A DNA stretch of 64,000 nt from Apricaphanius iberus. Its lineage: Eukaryota > Chordata > Actinopteri > Cyprinodontiformes > Aphaniidae. Below the pieces are notes generated by a model. The model made no database searches. It had not been told where the DNA came from and was given only the letters and a program-made list of their open reading frames with translations. The first letter of the stretch is position 1; every line of letters starts with the position of its first letter. The position numbers were made by a program, and so were the translations under genes. Below, in pieces: positions 11,266 to 22,692 of the stretch. The DNA lies in NCBI GenBank assembly GCA_028564705.1, contig JAPXFQ010002760.1:62001-126000 (forward strand), written 5' to 3'.

Positions 11266-14200
11266 ATTTGCCTTTTATTTCTTTAGCCTATTAAATCATC
11301 AATTTATATTATTCATAAGCATAAGCATCCTGCACGTGAATAGTCTCTGACCCTCATTCCCTACATTAACCATAGAAAAAAATAGAGAAGAAAACAAACG
11401 AGTCAAAAAGAGCCAGTCCCTTCTATGTCATGGGAAAATTTATATTTATGGTCATGCCAAACTTGTCTAGAGACCACCTACAGGAAGGCTGATTTATGCA
11501 GCCTTGAGAGAACAGAGAACGTCGCTGCTAGTAGAAGCCGAAGCAAACTGTTAGTAACGAAGCTAACTGTTAGCAAACACAGCATGGCAGAACACAGCCC
11601 GGCTTGGTTTATTTTTAGACATAAAGAATTAGCATTGCATTTTACCAAAGAAAGAGGAGATGAGGAAGAAACACTTGGACTCTGTCTTGGAACACGGCCA
11701 TGGAAGTTAGATGATTTCATTATTTGATCGAAGGCAGCAAAAGAGTCGCATTAGTGTTAGGCAATCAGAGATGAGACATTTGCATATCATGAAATAATAC
11801 TGAGTTAGACTTGTGATCCTGACGTTTCACCTCACCCACTCCGACAACAAACTGAAACCTCGGGAAAAAGAAGTGAGACTGCATTATTTCATATAAGACA
11901 CCTCTGCAGACAGATAACTGGGCTAGAGACCACCAAAAATGAGTCAATCAGACCTTTCATGGTAACTTGCTTGAAAATTAGAACATTAGTGTTAATTGTT
12001 GTGATTGCACAAATTTACAATTTAACATTGTAAACATTGGTGTACATTTAGGTATTGTGCCAATTAGCAACAGTAGGCTGCTAATTGAAAAAAAAAACTA
12101 CTATTTTTTAAGTCTCAGAACACTTCTTATTGTTGCTGCTGTTGTTCACAACAGACTTGGAAACTGAGTAACAACATATGTTCTTGATGGAGCATTGCTT
12201 ATTACAGTGTTTCCATTGCAGCAAAAATACTGGAAAATAACCACTGCATTATCTCAGGGGGGTGTTATCCTCTTGTTTACAACTAAACAGAAAAAAAAAT
12301 GTTAGAAATTGAATGTCAATATTTGGTTTCTAACCATTGTTTTTTTCTTTGCAGTCATCCAAACACAGCTAAAAACTGCTCATTTATTTCATTGCAGAGT
12401 CCCAAGAGCTTATACCCCCTGTTTCACAAAAAGAAAATACTGTATCACTGTGTGAAAATATCATTTTAATTCACCATTATTTACTCCTAATTTAAAGTAG
12501 GGGATGATCCCTACTGATCACTAAAGCAAACTGCTAAAAAAAGGTTTCTGAATGTTTATTTCAGGAAGTTGAAGAGACAGCTATAGACATATATAAACAC
12601 TAGATGACAAGCGGGATTCTGCAGCGTAGCCAAACGACGGCCATCTTACTTCAGTGAACTGACGAGCTTCTCTCTACGCTAGCAGATGGAACGTGAATGA
12701 TCAGCTTAAATAAAAATACTCTCAACCCAATTAAATATTAACCACTTTACAAGCAGTATTCATTAGTACAAACCGTGCTATACATAGGCTTGATACAGGA
12801 TACATGTACGTGTTGAAATTACCAGTTCTGCTTTTGAAACGTGACTTTTGCGAACCATAGTGCTGTCCAGTCTATCTATGCGTTATAAACACTGAAAAGA
12901 TTGAATGAAAATACTCTTAACTCGATGAAATATTAATGGATTTACAAAAAATCTTTCATTATAACACAAATATGGCTATAATTTCTAAATGAAATACAAG
13001 TCGAATTGACTTTTACTTAATTACAATGGAAAACAGAGAATGCATTTCATTACATTATAATAACAGTGATAGTTGATTAAACAGAATAATTCTTACAGGG
13101 TCTTAAAAAAACTCTTAAAAGCATTAAATTTATGAATTTGGAAAGAATACCTTAAAAAGACTTTAATAAGTCTTAAATGTTGATATCTGGGACTTACAAA
13201 TTGTGCTGTATTTAATGTCTTTGTATTGCATTTTTCCTCAAAAGTATAATTTGTCAACCATGATTATTTTTGATTAAATAATGTATCATAAAGAATGGTT
13301 GAACTAATAGCAGAGAAGGCAACAAAATCCAGGTCAAAATACTCAGAACACATGACGTCTTCAGTAAATGAAGATTAACGTATAAAAACATAACCAATGT
13401 TAAAGAACTGAACATTGTTATAGGCAAACTTTCTTATGGCCTGCTGAAATGTTCTTAGAGTTCTTGTACATCTGCCTGGCTTTTGGTCATCATTTACACA
13501 TTTCATAGAGAAATAAATGAACAAAAGTTCAAGAATTGTGTTTTTCTCTGCCGGTAGGACTGTTAAATAGGCCATAAACAGGTATTCAGTTTGTTATATA
13601 GATGGTCTTAAAAGACTTGAATTTAACTTGAAGGAACCTGTAGGAACCCTGCTAAAAGTTTTGGAGTGAAGTTTTGGAGCCATTTGCTGTTATTGTTAAA
13701 ATATGTCCACTGTTCTGAGTAGCATGATCCCAAAACTCATTTTTTAAGTATTTGAGTTTTTTTGATCATGTTGTATTTAAGATATTTGTTATTAAATCTT
13801 ATTGTAGCGCTTTACCCCATAATTTCTCCATGTTCAGGAGGAACAGTAAGGGTAAGGTCACAAAGATGTTGGGTAGCCAAATTTCAATTTTTACGTTTTT
13901 CAAAAGAAAAAAAACATATTTCCCTCTCTGTAGCCTGTACCTTACAGTTGCTGAGAGAGCTTATTAAAACAGGCTTTCATTAAAGTTATTTTTGCATGCT
14001 AAGCTGTCTATGTGTTTTGAATTATGTTTATGTTATGTTTATGCTTGCTTTTAACAGGTTCTGGCCATAGCTGCAGGACATAATGTCCCTCAAAATAACT
14101 GATTCAAATAAACTTTTACTTGTACATTATTCAATATCTCTGAATTGTTTTTATATCTTTAAAATGATCTGAAACAACAGCTGTTCCATCACCAACACTG

Positions 14201-14977
14201 CTTTATGTTTGGTTATCTGTCTGATTATGAATGTTGTTGAACTGGACAAATTAATATCTCCTCCACAAGCTCAATGAAGGATTCATCTATCTATCTTTTT
14301 TATTTTTGATGATTTCTAAACTGTTTCAGAAACCTTCCTAAAGTGTTTATCAATAATTTAATGACAGAATCTAAAGAAAATCTATGAATAAGAAAAAAAA
14401 AATGTCAAGAAGTGAAAATACAACACAATACTTTGCTGGGGTCAGTTTTATTGCTGGTGGACCAGTTCTGGCTCACATATGTGATTTGGATGTCTGTCTT
14501 ATTTGTATGGGTGCAAATTTTGTAACTGTGTTCTGTTTATCTAGTCTTTATCTCAAAAGAACCTTGAAATTTAATAAATCCTAGCTCACATAACAAGGAT
14601 AGAGAAAAGCAAAATGATAATATGTATATATACACATATTTCCCTGTTATGTATATAGTTATAGGCTAATTAAACCAGAAATGACTGGTATATACAATTA
14701 AATGTGTTGTATATGAATGGTTAAATGCCTTGTGTGCGTAGCTATCTGATTAATATTTATGATTAAAAAACATAGTTTAAACTGTGCATGGAGTATGCAG
14801 GAACATAGAATAAATTCCCAAGCAATATTATTAGATCTATGGGAAATTAACAGGATAAGGGAAGATGACAGGAAAGTGCAGTGAAACAATGGGAGTTTTC
14901 TGGCCAAAACCAATATATTTCATAGCCATATCTTTGGTTTTTATAACAAAGCAAACCGTTTGAAAATCAGTAGAAAA
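11266..14977. other. AT-rich intron sequence of the frzb-like gene
   Basis: About 3.7 kb without a supported gene, element terminus or splice-flanked exon. Reading frames of up to 100 codons here have no recognisable motif and lie in low-complexity AT-rich DNA. A small GC-richer patch at 12600-12700 may be a decayed repeat. Confidence 0.6.
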
Positions 14978-14981
14978 TTAA

Positions 14982-16023
14982 AGTGCAACTCACCCCAAAA
15001 TCAATCTTTTTTATTGATAAACTGTATAAATGAGTCTATAATAGCACTCTCTACATGTCTAGTCATTATTTAATGTATTTTAGTACATTTTAATGAAAAT
15101 AGTTTAGGGCCCAAAGTGGTAAAACAATTACACTGCACTGGAATTCACTAGAATTGGAATCCTGCATTACTAATGGCTCAGCTCGGGTTTCTTACGTAGG
15201 CTTTAATTAGTGACGACAGCTGGCCGGCCGTGGTGGGGTACATAATACATGCGGTCTCGGCCACACCTCTGTAGCGAGGTGCCATGAACTGCCTGCAGCT
15301 GATTTGGCTCCAAACCTGGATGCTCCATTATGCAGGTGGTTACCCCTACTTTCTGAAATTTCCTCATTACCTATGATAAATGAAATAATTGATATAGGTA
15401 GTCTTAATAGAAAATAAAATCTGTGCTAAGAGTTCATTTTTAATGCAATAATTGTGATGGTGTGAAAAGCTTTTTTGCACATTTCTGAATGATTTTCTAA
15501 TCATGCTTGGATACTTTATACTCTCTGCAACACACATTTTCTGCTGCAGACATTGACGTACAGTGGCCACAGGTGCACCTGTCAAGGCAGAGTCACACAT
15601 AAGTACTCGAGCTATCTATTTTTAGCATTAGATTTGGCAAACAACAATGTACCACTCAGAGACGGGGCTCATTCTTTGCCGTGATGCCACTACAGGATCA
15701 GCATCTGCTGCTGCCCTGCGAAGAGAACGAGAAAACTGCTCAAAACAATATGGCTCAGGGCCCTCTGGAGCAGAAACTGGAGAAAAAACGTCAACCTCCA
15801 TATTATTTCCCTCTGAGGCAATGGAGCTTGCGTTACTATGGCTCTCTCCATATTTCTGGCTTCTTTGACTCTGCGCGGCTGCAACATGTCAGTCACAGCT
15901 CAGACCACGCCCAGCCCTTCAGCCCCCACGTGTTCCCTGGTCCGCCAGACAACGCCTCCTTTTAAAATGCTTTTCAAACAGAAATGTGGGCGGGGTTATC
16001 TCTGGTACGGGGTAAGTTAATCT
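14982..16023. mobile_element. Non-autonomous inverted-repeat element flanked by TTAA
   Basis: The left end (agtgcaactcacccc) and the reverse complement of the right end (agattaacttacccc) agree at 12 of 15 positions. Both are flanked directly by TTAA (14978-14981 and 16024-16027). The 1,042-bp interior has no transposase; its GC-richer middle (15650-15960) holds only unconvincing frames. A TTAA duplication is the hallmark of piggyBac-type transposition, but these ends do not begin with the usual CCC, so the superfamily is uncertain. Confidence 0.6.
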
Positions 16024-16032
16024 TTAAGCAAG

Positions 16033-16291
16033 CTATCCATCCATCTTCTTCCGCTTTATCAGACATTGGGTCGCGGGGGCAGTAGCCTAACCAGACAGAC
16101 CAAGACTTCCCTCTCCCTGGCCACTTGGGCCAGCTCCTCGGGAGGAATCCCGAGGCATTCCCAGGCCAGACATAGTCCCTCCAGTGAGTCCTGGGTCTTC
16201 CCCTGGGCCTCCTCCCGGTGGGACGTGCCCGGAACACTTTGCCAGGGAGGCGTCCATGAGGCATCCTGACCAGATGCCCGAGCCACCTCAA
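16033..16291 (-). pseudogene. Rex3 (RTE-clade) LINE, 3' end of ORF2 and tail
   Basis: The minus-strand frame reads RWLGHLVRMPHGRLPGKVF, RRPRGRPRTHWRDYVW and LLPPRP, the C-terminus typical of a very common fish LINE I identify as Rex3. It is followed by a short tail of GATG repeats (16033-16046 on the plus strand). The copy is 5'-truncated to about 260 bp and has at least one frameshift near 16150-16200. It sits a few bases from the TTAA element. Confidence 0.75.
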
Positions 16292-16852
16292 TTTGCTTTA
16301 AGGAAGTTCGAGTTATTTAAATAGATTATGTACCATTGACAGCAATGGTATGAAAGGGGGCAGCTGACTGGGGTAAGATGGCTGCCGTGTTACTACGTCC
16401 CAGTCCATTGCCAAACAGCGCGGGGAACCCATCTAGTGTTTATATATGCCTATGGGGAGAGCGGCATGCAAACTATTTTAACTTGTCATTATGTACACTG
16501 TCACCAAGTGTCCAACAATTGTAAGTGCACAAAAGGCTTTAAATCAACACATTGGCAGAAAACTGCTGTTAAAAAAAAACTAGTGTGTTTTCACTTGATT
16601 TCCTACCAGTCCTTCTATAGTACCAGACACATGTAGGTAGATATGTATTTTTAATCCCCTTCCAAGTACAAGATGGCTTTGCATTGGTTTCGAAAATTGA
16701 ATGAGCAACAAGCATGTGAAAAACCTCACCCAGTTTGAACCACACTGACAAATCTACTAACACATACCTGTTTAATCACTGACATGTGGAGAGATAAGAT
16801 TAGCCTCTCCTCACCTTACTAAAATTCAAGGAAGAGAGCATGTTGGTCTCAC

Positions 16853-16912
16853 CTCCATTTGGTCCTCGGCACTGGAAGTTGTTGGGGTCCTTGGGATAGT
16901 CAGGACTGGATT
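16853..16912 (-). CDS. frzb: frzb-like exon: CRD-to-netrin linker
   Basis: A 60-nt exon with minus-strand acceptor ataacag at 16913-16919 and donor gtgagacc ending at 16852. It enters and leaves in phase 1 and reads SSPDYPKDPNNFQCRGPNG. The DYP-D-N-CRG pattern aligns with the FRZB linker just before CKCK. Splicing to the 10839-10904 exon gives a codon spanning G|AT (Asp) with an uninterrupted frame. The exon length is divisible by three, so it could be skipped without a frameshift. Confidence 0.78.
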
Positions 16913-17098
16913 CTGTTATGGAACACCATTCAGAAAATATATTTTACTAGATTAGTTATACTGGTGAACCACAAACAAGATCAGATGGGTGTATAAGTGA
17001 ATGGAAAATTTCTAACTGTAACACATTTTTTGAAATGAATGTTTATAGACATATTTTTGCAAATACATTCCTTTTCCTTTCATTTTCCTTTTCCTTCC

Positions 17099-17102
<4 letters not shown>

Positions 17103-17139
<37 letters not shown>
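17103..17139. repeat. (TA)n microsatellite flanking the Tc1 element
   Basis: An uninterrupted TA run ends at the left terminus of the Tc1-like element. Tc1 elements insert at TA, so the target duplication cannot be separated from the repeat. Confidence 0.9.
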
Positions 17140-17142
<3 letters not shown>

Positions 17143-17439
17143 TGCTCTGCATAAATAAGTACACCCCTTTAAAAAGTATGATTTTAATCAGTAGCTCAAT
17201 GAACTAAAGAACAATTTCCAAACTTTGCACAAGAGTTTTATTGAACACTTATTTAACTCCATAACATGAAATCAAGGTTAATAATCTAACTTAGATCACA
17301 AAAACTTTAGTTTTATTTAAACTGGTTGAAGCAAAAATGAATACACCCTGCAACAAAAACTACTACATCTAGTATTTTGTATGAGCACCATGACTTTTAA
17401 GGACAGCACAACGTCTTCTAGGCATGGTCTAGGCAATCT

Positions 17440-18819
17440 AGGCAGCATCTATCTTTTTCTATTCTTCAAGAATAACCTATTTTAGAGCCTGGATGTTGGA
17501 TGGAGTGGGATTCTCAACTTGTCGCTTCAGAATTCCCCACAGGTGTTCGATTGGGTTCAGATCAAGAGAAAAACTTGTCCATTCTATCACCTTCATCCTG
17601 TTCTGCTTCAGAAATGCAACAGTAGCTTCAGATCTGTGTTTTTGGATCATTGTCGTGTTGGAAAAGTAATGGCAGCATCTTCTCCTTCAGTATAGAGCAG
17701 TACATTGTTGAGTTCATGATACCATCAATGAAATGCAGCTCCCCAACACCAGCAGTACTCATGCAGCTGCACATAAGGACACTGCAACCACCATGTTTCA
17801 CTGTAGGCACCATGCATTTTTCTTTGAAATCCTCCCCTTTACGACACCATACAGTTTTTAAACCATTAGTTCCAAAAACAGTGATCTTGGTCTCATCACT
17901 CCAGAGTATAGAGTCCCAGTATTCTTCATCTCTTTCAGCATGGGCCCTAGCAAATTCTAGATGTGCTTTTTTGTGCATGGGCTTTAGGACAGGCTTCCTT
18001 CGTGCCATTCCTCTGCAGTGTGCGCCGTATGGTGTCCCAGAAAACGGTCACTCCAATTTGGCTTTCTACTGCTTTAGCTAACTGCAGTGAACTTGCATGG
18101 CCATTTTCTTCAACCCTTATCATCAGATGATGCTCCTTTCGAGATGTTAACTTCTGTGGACGGCCTGGACGTCTCTGTAAGATGGTTGCACTTCCATCCA
18201 TCCATCCATCTTCTTAACCGCTTATCCAATTCAGGGTCACGGGGCAGCTGGAGCCTATCCCAGCAATTATCAGGCGTTAGGCAGGGTACACCCTGAACAG
18301 GACGCCAGTCTGTTGCAGGGCCAACACAGAGAGACAGACAACCATTCACACTCACATTCATTCCTAGGGACAATTTAGAGTGATCAATTCACCTATCATG
18401 CATGTTTTTGGACTGTGGGAGGAAGCCGGAGTACCCGGAGAGAACCCACGCATACACGGGGAGAACATGCAAACTCCATGCAGAAAGACCCTGGGCCGGG
18501 ATATGAACCCACGACCTTCTTGCTGCAAGGCAACAGCGCTAACCACTGCGCCACCGTGCAGCCCCCTGGTTGCACTTCCATCTTTCTCAAATTTTTTGAT
18601 CACTTTTGCTACAGAATATTGACTGATATGTAAAGCTTTGCTGATCTTCTTGTAACCCTCACATTTTTTGTGTAAAGAAATTATTTCCTTTCTCAGATTT
18701 CTCTTCCATGGGGTGCCATTACTGACAGCATGAAATGGGAAGGGCTTTTCTTTGTAAAGTAATGCCCTTTTATTGTCACCTGTCTGCTGGACACCTCTTA
18801 AATGAATCATTAGACTCAC
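17440..18819 (-). pseudogene. Tc1-like transposase, broken
   Basis: DDE-type transposase that would bind the terminal repeats and cut and paste the element at TA. N-terminal helix-turn-helix part: LHKKCEGYKKISKALHISQ (about 18590-18680). A GRP-type linker (RRPGRPQKLT) lies at about 18150-18175. The catalytic core has ILWSDETKITVFG (about 17895) and FQHDNDPKT (about 17630-17655) with the two Asp residues. Beyond 17628 the frame is full of stops, so the final Glu region is degraded. The coding region is split between the first and second DNA-binding parts by the SINE at 18199-18566. Inactive. Confidence 0.85.
18199..18566 (-). mobile_element. tRNA-derived SINE with Rex3-like tail
   Basis: The insertion is flanked by a perfect 16-bp duplication (tggttgcacttccatc) at 18183-18198 and 18567-18582. 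On the minus strand the head contains an A-box-like tggcgcagtggt and a B-box-like ggttcatatccc, the RNA polymerase III promoter of tRNA-derived SINEs. The other end is a tail of GATG repeats preceded by ccgtgaccc and gataagcgg, resembling the Rex3 tail at 16033-16085. The long duplication shows target-primed retrotransposition rather than DNA transposition. Confidence 0.82.
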
Positions 18820-19089
18820 CTGCGGTTGAATGCCTGTTAATTAGAAGTTTGTTGTCTTAAGTGTGGCTTTTCTCCAAGACTATAATTGGGGTGTACTCAT
18901 TTTTGCTAAACGGGCTTGAATGAATTTGTTAGGCAAATCACTTATTTGAGTATGTGCAAATGAACAAATCTTGTTTTCAATCAATGGCCCACATTTGTGG
19001 GAGTATTTTGTAGTACAGTATATCATACAAAATGTTGATTCTGAAAGGAAGTACTCATTTATGCAGAGCACTAATATATATATATATAT

Positions 19090-19556
19090 AAGGGATATCC
19101 GATATTATCGGCCTAAAGTGATTATCGGCCGATATTGGCATTAACATGTAATATCGGAACTTATCGGTATCGGTTTTTATTTTTGATGATGAGTTTTTCA
19201 AACCATACACATATTATATATCAAACTTTCAGCTACTTCTTTTCTCTCTCAGAATGTAAAAATATGACAGATTTGAGGTTTATTTTTTGAGAAAATGTTC
19301 CAGTTACTTTTGAAGACAAAATAAAAATTGCACCTTTTTCAATTGCCTAACTAAAATTCTAGTACTTATTACATTTTCTAAATTTTTAAAACTCAAGTAT
19401 GCATAATACAAGATATTTCATTGCGGTTACTTAAAGGCTTGAGTAGTTTTAGTTTTTTTATGAGGGAGGGTCCCCACATATCGGTATCAGAAATGATGAG
19501 TTAGGCTATATCGGTATATCGGATATCGGTAGAAAAGCCAATATCGAACATCCCTG
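19090..19556. mobile_element. hAT-like MITE inserted in a TA microsatellite
   Basis: Terminal inverted repeats: left agggatatccgatattatcg, right (reverse complement) cagggatgttcgatattgg. Subterminal regions are rich in tatcggta repeats on both sides, and there is no coding capacity. Both flanks are (TA)n, so a target duplication cannot be resolved. The structure fits non-autonomous hAT elements common in fish. Confidence 0.72.
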
Positions 19557-19589
19557 ATATATATATTTATTCTCCGTATCAACCTGTTT

Positions 19590-19915
19590 AGGCTCATGGT
19601 GGAATAAGCTATTGTCGCTAAATGTTGGGTTCAGGAAGAGTGGACGCTGTAAATCAATGTCTCAAGGTAATCTGCTGGGATTCCGTAAATAGAAACTTTT
19701 AAACTGATTGGAATGCATGTACCATTGAGAAGAAAATTCCTTTTCTTGTAAAGTTCCTTGAGATAACATCTGCTGGGAATCGGCACTTTTTAAATAAACT
19801 TCATTGAATCAGGCCAGAAATCTGGGTGTAATAATGTACTCAGACCTGAACCTCCAGTGTCACATTAAGGCAATAACAAGGTCAGCTTTCTATCACCTGA
19901 GGAACATTTCTAGTT
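19590..19915 (+). pseudogene. L2-type LINE fragments (3' tail, then RT C-terminal piece)
   Basis: Positions 19650-19800 match the L2 3' end (cttgtaaagttccttgagat and an aataaactt tail). From 19806 a new fragment starts inside ORF2 (NQARNLGVIM-like, then a FYHLRNI-like block), so two truncated copies are joined head to tail. Confidence 0.65.
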
Positions 19916-20648
19916 AGAGTAGTTGGCTAGCAATCGGAGGGTCGTAGGCTCAATTCCAGCTTCCTCCAGTCACATGTCGATGTGCCCCTGGGCAAGGCAA
20001 GGCAAGGCAAGGCAATTTTATTTCTATAGCACACTTTCAACACAAGGTAATTCAAGGTGCTTTACATGATTCAGTGATAATGAAACCACATGATTACAAA
20101 GCATATAAGTTTAACAGTAATCAATCAGTAAGAAAAGATATTGTAAGGAACAAATCCACGTAATTAATACACAATCACTTAAAAATAAAGCTAAAAGATA
20201 GAATAAAATATAGAAATTAAAACGACAACAATAAAATAATATAAAGATCAAATGTTTACAATAAAAAAAAAAAAAAACAGTTACTCATAAGCAAGTTTAA
20301 ATAGATACGTTTTAATTTTAGACTTAAAAGAGTTCAGTGTCTCTGCAGCTTTACATTCTCCTGGTAGTTTGTTCCAGAGATGAGGAGCATAGAAACTGAA
20401 AGCTGCTTCTCCATGTTTGGTTCTGGTTCTAGGGACGATTAGTAAATTAGAGCTGGAGGACCTGAGTGATCTGGATGGTTTGTACCATGATAGCAGATCT
20501 CTAATGTACTGGGCAAGGCACTCAACCCCACAAATTCTACATCGTCCTACGGTTATCGGTGTGTGAGTGTGAATGGGTGAATGTGGCTTCAATGTAAAGC
20601 GCTTTGAGAGGTCAGTATGTAAGTTTAGTCCATTTACCATGACACAAG
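19916..20648 (+). mobile_element. tRNA-derived SINE split by an L2 fragment
   Basis: The head at 19920-19990 carries a polymerase III-like A box (ttggctagcaatcgg) and B box (gtaggctcaattcc). The body resumes at 20521 (ctcaaccccacaaattctac ... aaagcgctttgagaggtcag) and ends near tttaccat at 20640. Outside the insertion at 20000-20508 the two halves form one continuous SINE. Confidence 0.72.
20000..20508 (-). pseudogene. L2-type LINE 3' fragment inserted in a SINE
   Basis: The insertion is flanked by a 12-bp duplication, ctgggcaaggca (19988-19999 and 20509-20520). On the minus strand it reads the ORF2 C-terminus (PRTRTKHGEAAFSFY, LWNKLPGECKAAETLNSF, KIKTYLFKLAYE, stop at about 20281) and a 3' UTR, ending in a tail of ttgcc repeats. 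5'-truncated. Confidence 0.8.
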
Positions 20649-20659
20649 GATACCTAGAA

Positions 20660-21460
20660 AAACTCATCCATTTATCTACTGGTAGTTCCTAGGATTTCTA
20701 AAAGTAGAATAGGAGGCTGATCTTTTAGTTATCAGGCTCCTTTCCTGTGGAACCAGCTCCCAGTTTTAGTCCATGAGGCAGATACTCTGTCTGTTTTTAA
20801 GACTAGGCTTAAAACCTTCCTTTTTTAAAAAGCTTATAGTTAGAATGGCTTAGGTTATCCTGAGCTATTTTTGTACTTATGCTGCTATAGGTTTAGACTG
20901 TTGGAGGACAGACTGACCACTTTTCTTCTCTCTTCTACTTTTCTCTTCTACTACTCTCCAGATATATTTTTTCTGATGTTATTGTGATTGTTAACCCAGT
21001 TTTCTCTCAGTATTTTTCTCCCCATAGAAGCTCCACATGGTCTGGTACTCTGCTCAACTATAATGCCCACTAATGGATGGGGAACATCGGTCCAGATGAT
21101 GCTCAAAGTCACAGAGCATCCTCCATGCTGTCTCTTCTCTGTCTTCTCAGACCCCCAGATGGTCACAGCAGATGACCGCTTGTACTGATCCAGGTTCTGG
21201 TTCTTGTGGAGGTTTCTTCTTGTAAAAGGGGAGTTTTTCCTCTCCACTGTCGCTACATGTTTGCTCAGTATGAGGGATTGCTAAGGGATCGCTGTGATTG
21301 GAGTCTGCATGATCCGGGCACAACCTCACGTCGATGACTCAGCACAATCTGCTGGGATTCCTAACATAGAAAACTTTTAACTGATTGGAATGTTTGGATA
21401 ATTGATTGAAATTACTTTTGTTGTAAATTGGCGCTATATAAATAAAAGTGAATTGAAAAA
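20660..21460 (+). repeat. L2-type LINE 3' UTR
   Basis: Same block order as other copies in the window: gtagttcctaggatttcta, ttggaggacaga, gaggtttcttcttgtaaaag, ccactgtcgctacatg, then ggcgctatataaataaaa and a tail ending in gaattgaaa near 21455. No ORF remains except a degraded ORF2 end near 20680-20830. Confidence 0.7.
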
Positions 21461-21469
21461 AAAGTGAAT

Positions 21470-22330
21470 CTCCATCCACCTTGATTACTGTAACAGTATC
21501 TTCACAGGTCTACCTAAAAAAATCAACCAGACAGCTGCAGATGATCCAGAACGCTGCTGCTCGTGTTCTCACTAGAACCAGGAAAGTAGAACACATCACC
21601 CCAGTTCTAAAGTCCTTCCACTGGCTCCCTGTAGCTCAGAAAATAGACTTTAAAGTGCTTTTATTAGTTTATAAATCGTTGTATGGTTTAGCACCAGAGT
21701 ACATTTACGATCTGATATCATGGTACAAACCATCCAGATCAATCAGGTCCTCCAGCTCTAGTTTACTGATCGTCCCTAGAACCAGAACCAAACATGGAGA
21801 AGCAGCTTTCAGTTTCTATTAGTGCTGGTTATCGATTCAAATTTCATGAATTGATTCAATTCCGATTCTTAAGAGTTAGGATCGATTATCACAATTCAAT
21901 CTGATTCGATCCAATTCAATCCGACCAAGTTCGATATTGATATGGGCCAATGCTATAATAGTTTTTTTGAGCTGGTATCTTAATTATATGCCTGTAATTC
22001 AATTTGCCTTATCACTGGATAAGTAACAGTTCACCAGGGGAACTGTATTTACCCTTTCACACACAAGACTTAAAATGGTCCTCTGGATTTTACCTTCCTA
22101 TTTTAGTTGTAAAAAGGGTAAACTATTCCAAAAAATAAAATCGATTTTTTTAAATTGTGAATCAATTCGATTAGATTTCTTTAAGGATCGATTCAGAATC
22201 GATTTTATGATTTTTTTTCAACACAGCCCTAGTTTCTATACTCTCCATATCTGGAACAAACTGCTGGGAGAATGCAAAGCTGCAGAAACACTGAACTCTT
22301 TTTAATCTAAAATAAAATGTATCTATTTAC
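21470..22330 (+). pseudogene. L2-type LINE ORF2 C-terminus, interrupted by a MITE
   Basis: Reads QNAAARVLTRTRKVEHITP, HWLPVAQKIDFKVLLLVYK, YKPSRSIRSSSSSLLIVPR and KHGEAAFSFY up to 21819. After the MITE (21820-22231) it continues at 22240 with LWNKLLGECKAAETLNSF and stops near 22305. It is 5'-truncated and lacks the RT core. Confidence 0.8.
21820..22231. mobile_element. hAT-type MITE with 8-bp target duplication
   Basis: 412 bp, ends tagtgctgg and cagccctA (reverse complement tagggctg), flanked by a perfect 8-bp duplication gtttctat at 21812-21819 and 22232-22239. The interior is full of atcgatt-type motifs and non-coding. The 8-bp duplication and the TAG-GCTG terminus are classic for hAT. 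Confidence 0.88.
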
Positions 22331-22656
22331 GTAGACTTGCTCATGAGTAACTGATAATATTATTGCTTTACATTTTTTTTATCAAATGTTAAATGTCTTT
22401 ATTGTTTCTTTTATAAATGTTTGTTTATGCTTTCTTTTAGTGATTCTATGTTTTTATTTTCACATTTCATTTGAATTGCCTTGTGTTGAAAGTGTGCAAA
22501 ATAGATCAAATTTCCTTCCCAAATACATCCAATTAGTTGGTCTCTTTTCAACACCCACTGTGTACTGCTAGTTTAGTGCCTGATCAGCACTTTGCATTTG
22601 CTTGATCATCTTTTATTTTACCCCCATTTGGATTTTTGTCAATGTCAAAGCCTCAC

Positions 22657-22692
22657 CTGGGTTACACCTGGAGGGGTCCTGGAGGTATGGGT
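22657..22692 (-). CDS. frzb: frzb-like microexon (36 nt)
   Basis: Minus strand: a strong polypyrimidine tract and acceptor (tccctctctctctgcag), 36 nt, then a consensus donor (gtgagg). It enters and leaves in phase 1 and reads DPYLQDPSRCNP; joined to its neighbours it keeps the frame with the CRD exon (36240-36488) and the linker exon (16853-16912). It would add 12 residues, including one cysteine, between the CRD and NTR domains. The linker I recall for human FRZB has no obvious counterpart. It could be an alternative exon. Confidence 0.65.

Larger units (their letters stand above)
17140..19073 (-). mobile_element. Tc1-like DNA transposon, interrupted by a SINE
   Basis: The left end cagtgctctgcataaata and the right end (reverse complement tagtgctctgcataaatg) form terminal inverted repeats, flanked by TA on both sides. 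The transposase lies on the minus strand. At 1.93 kb the element is longer than the usual 1.5-1.6 kb of the group, and the excess is explained by the SINE at 18199-18566. Confidence 0.88.

Noticed and set aside
18199..18566. Possible tRNA gene from the A and B boxes
   Set aside because: The boxes belong to a SINE head; no complete cloverleaf is apparent and the unit has a retroposon tail and target duplication.
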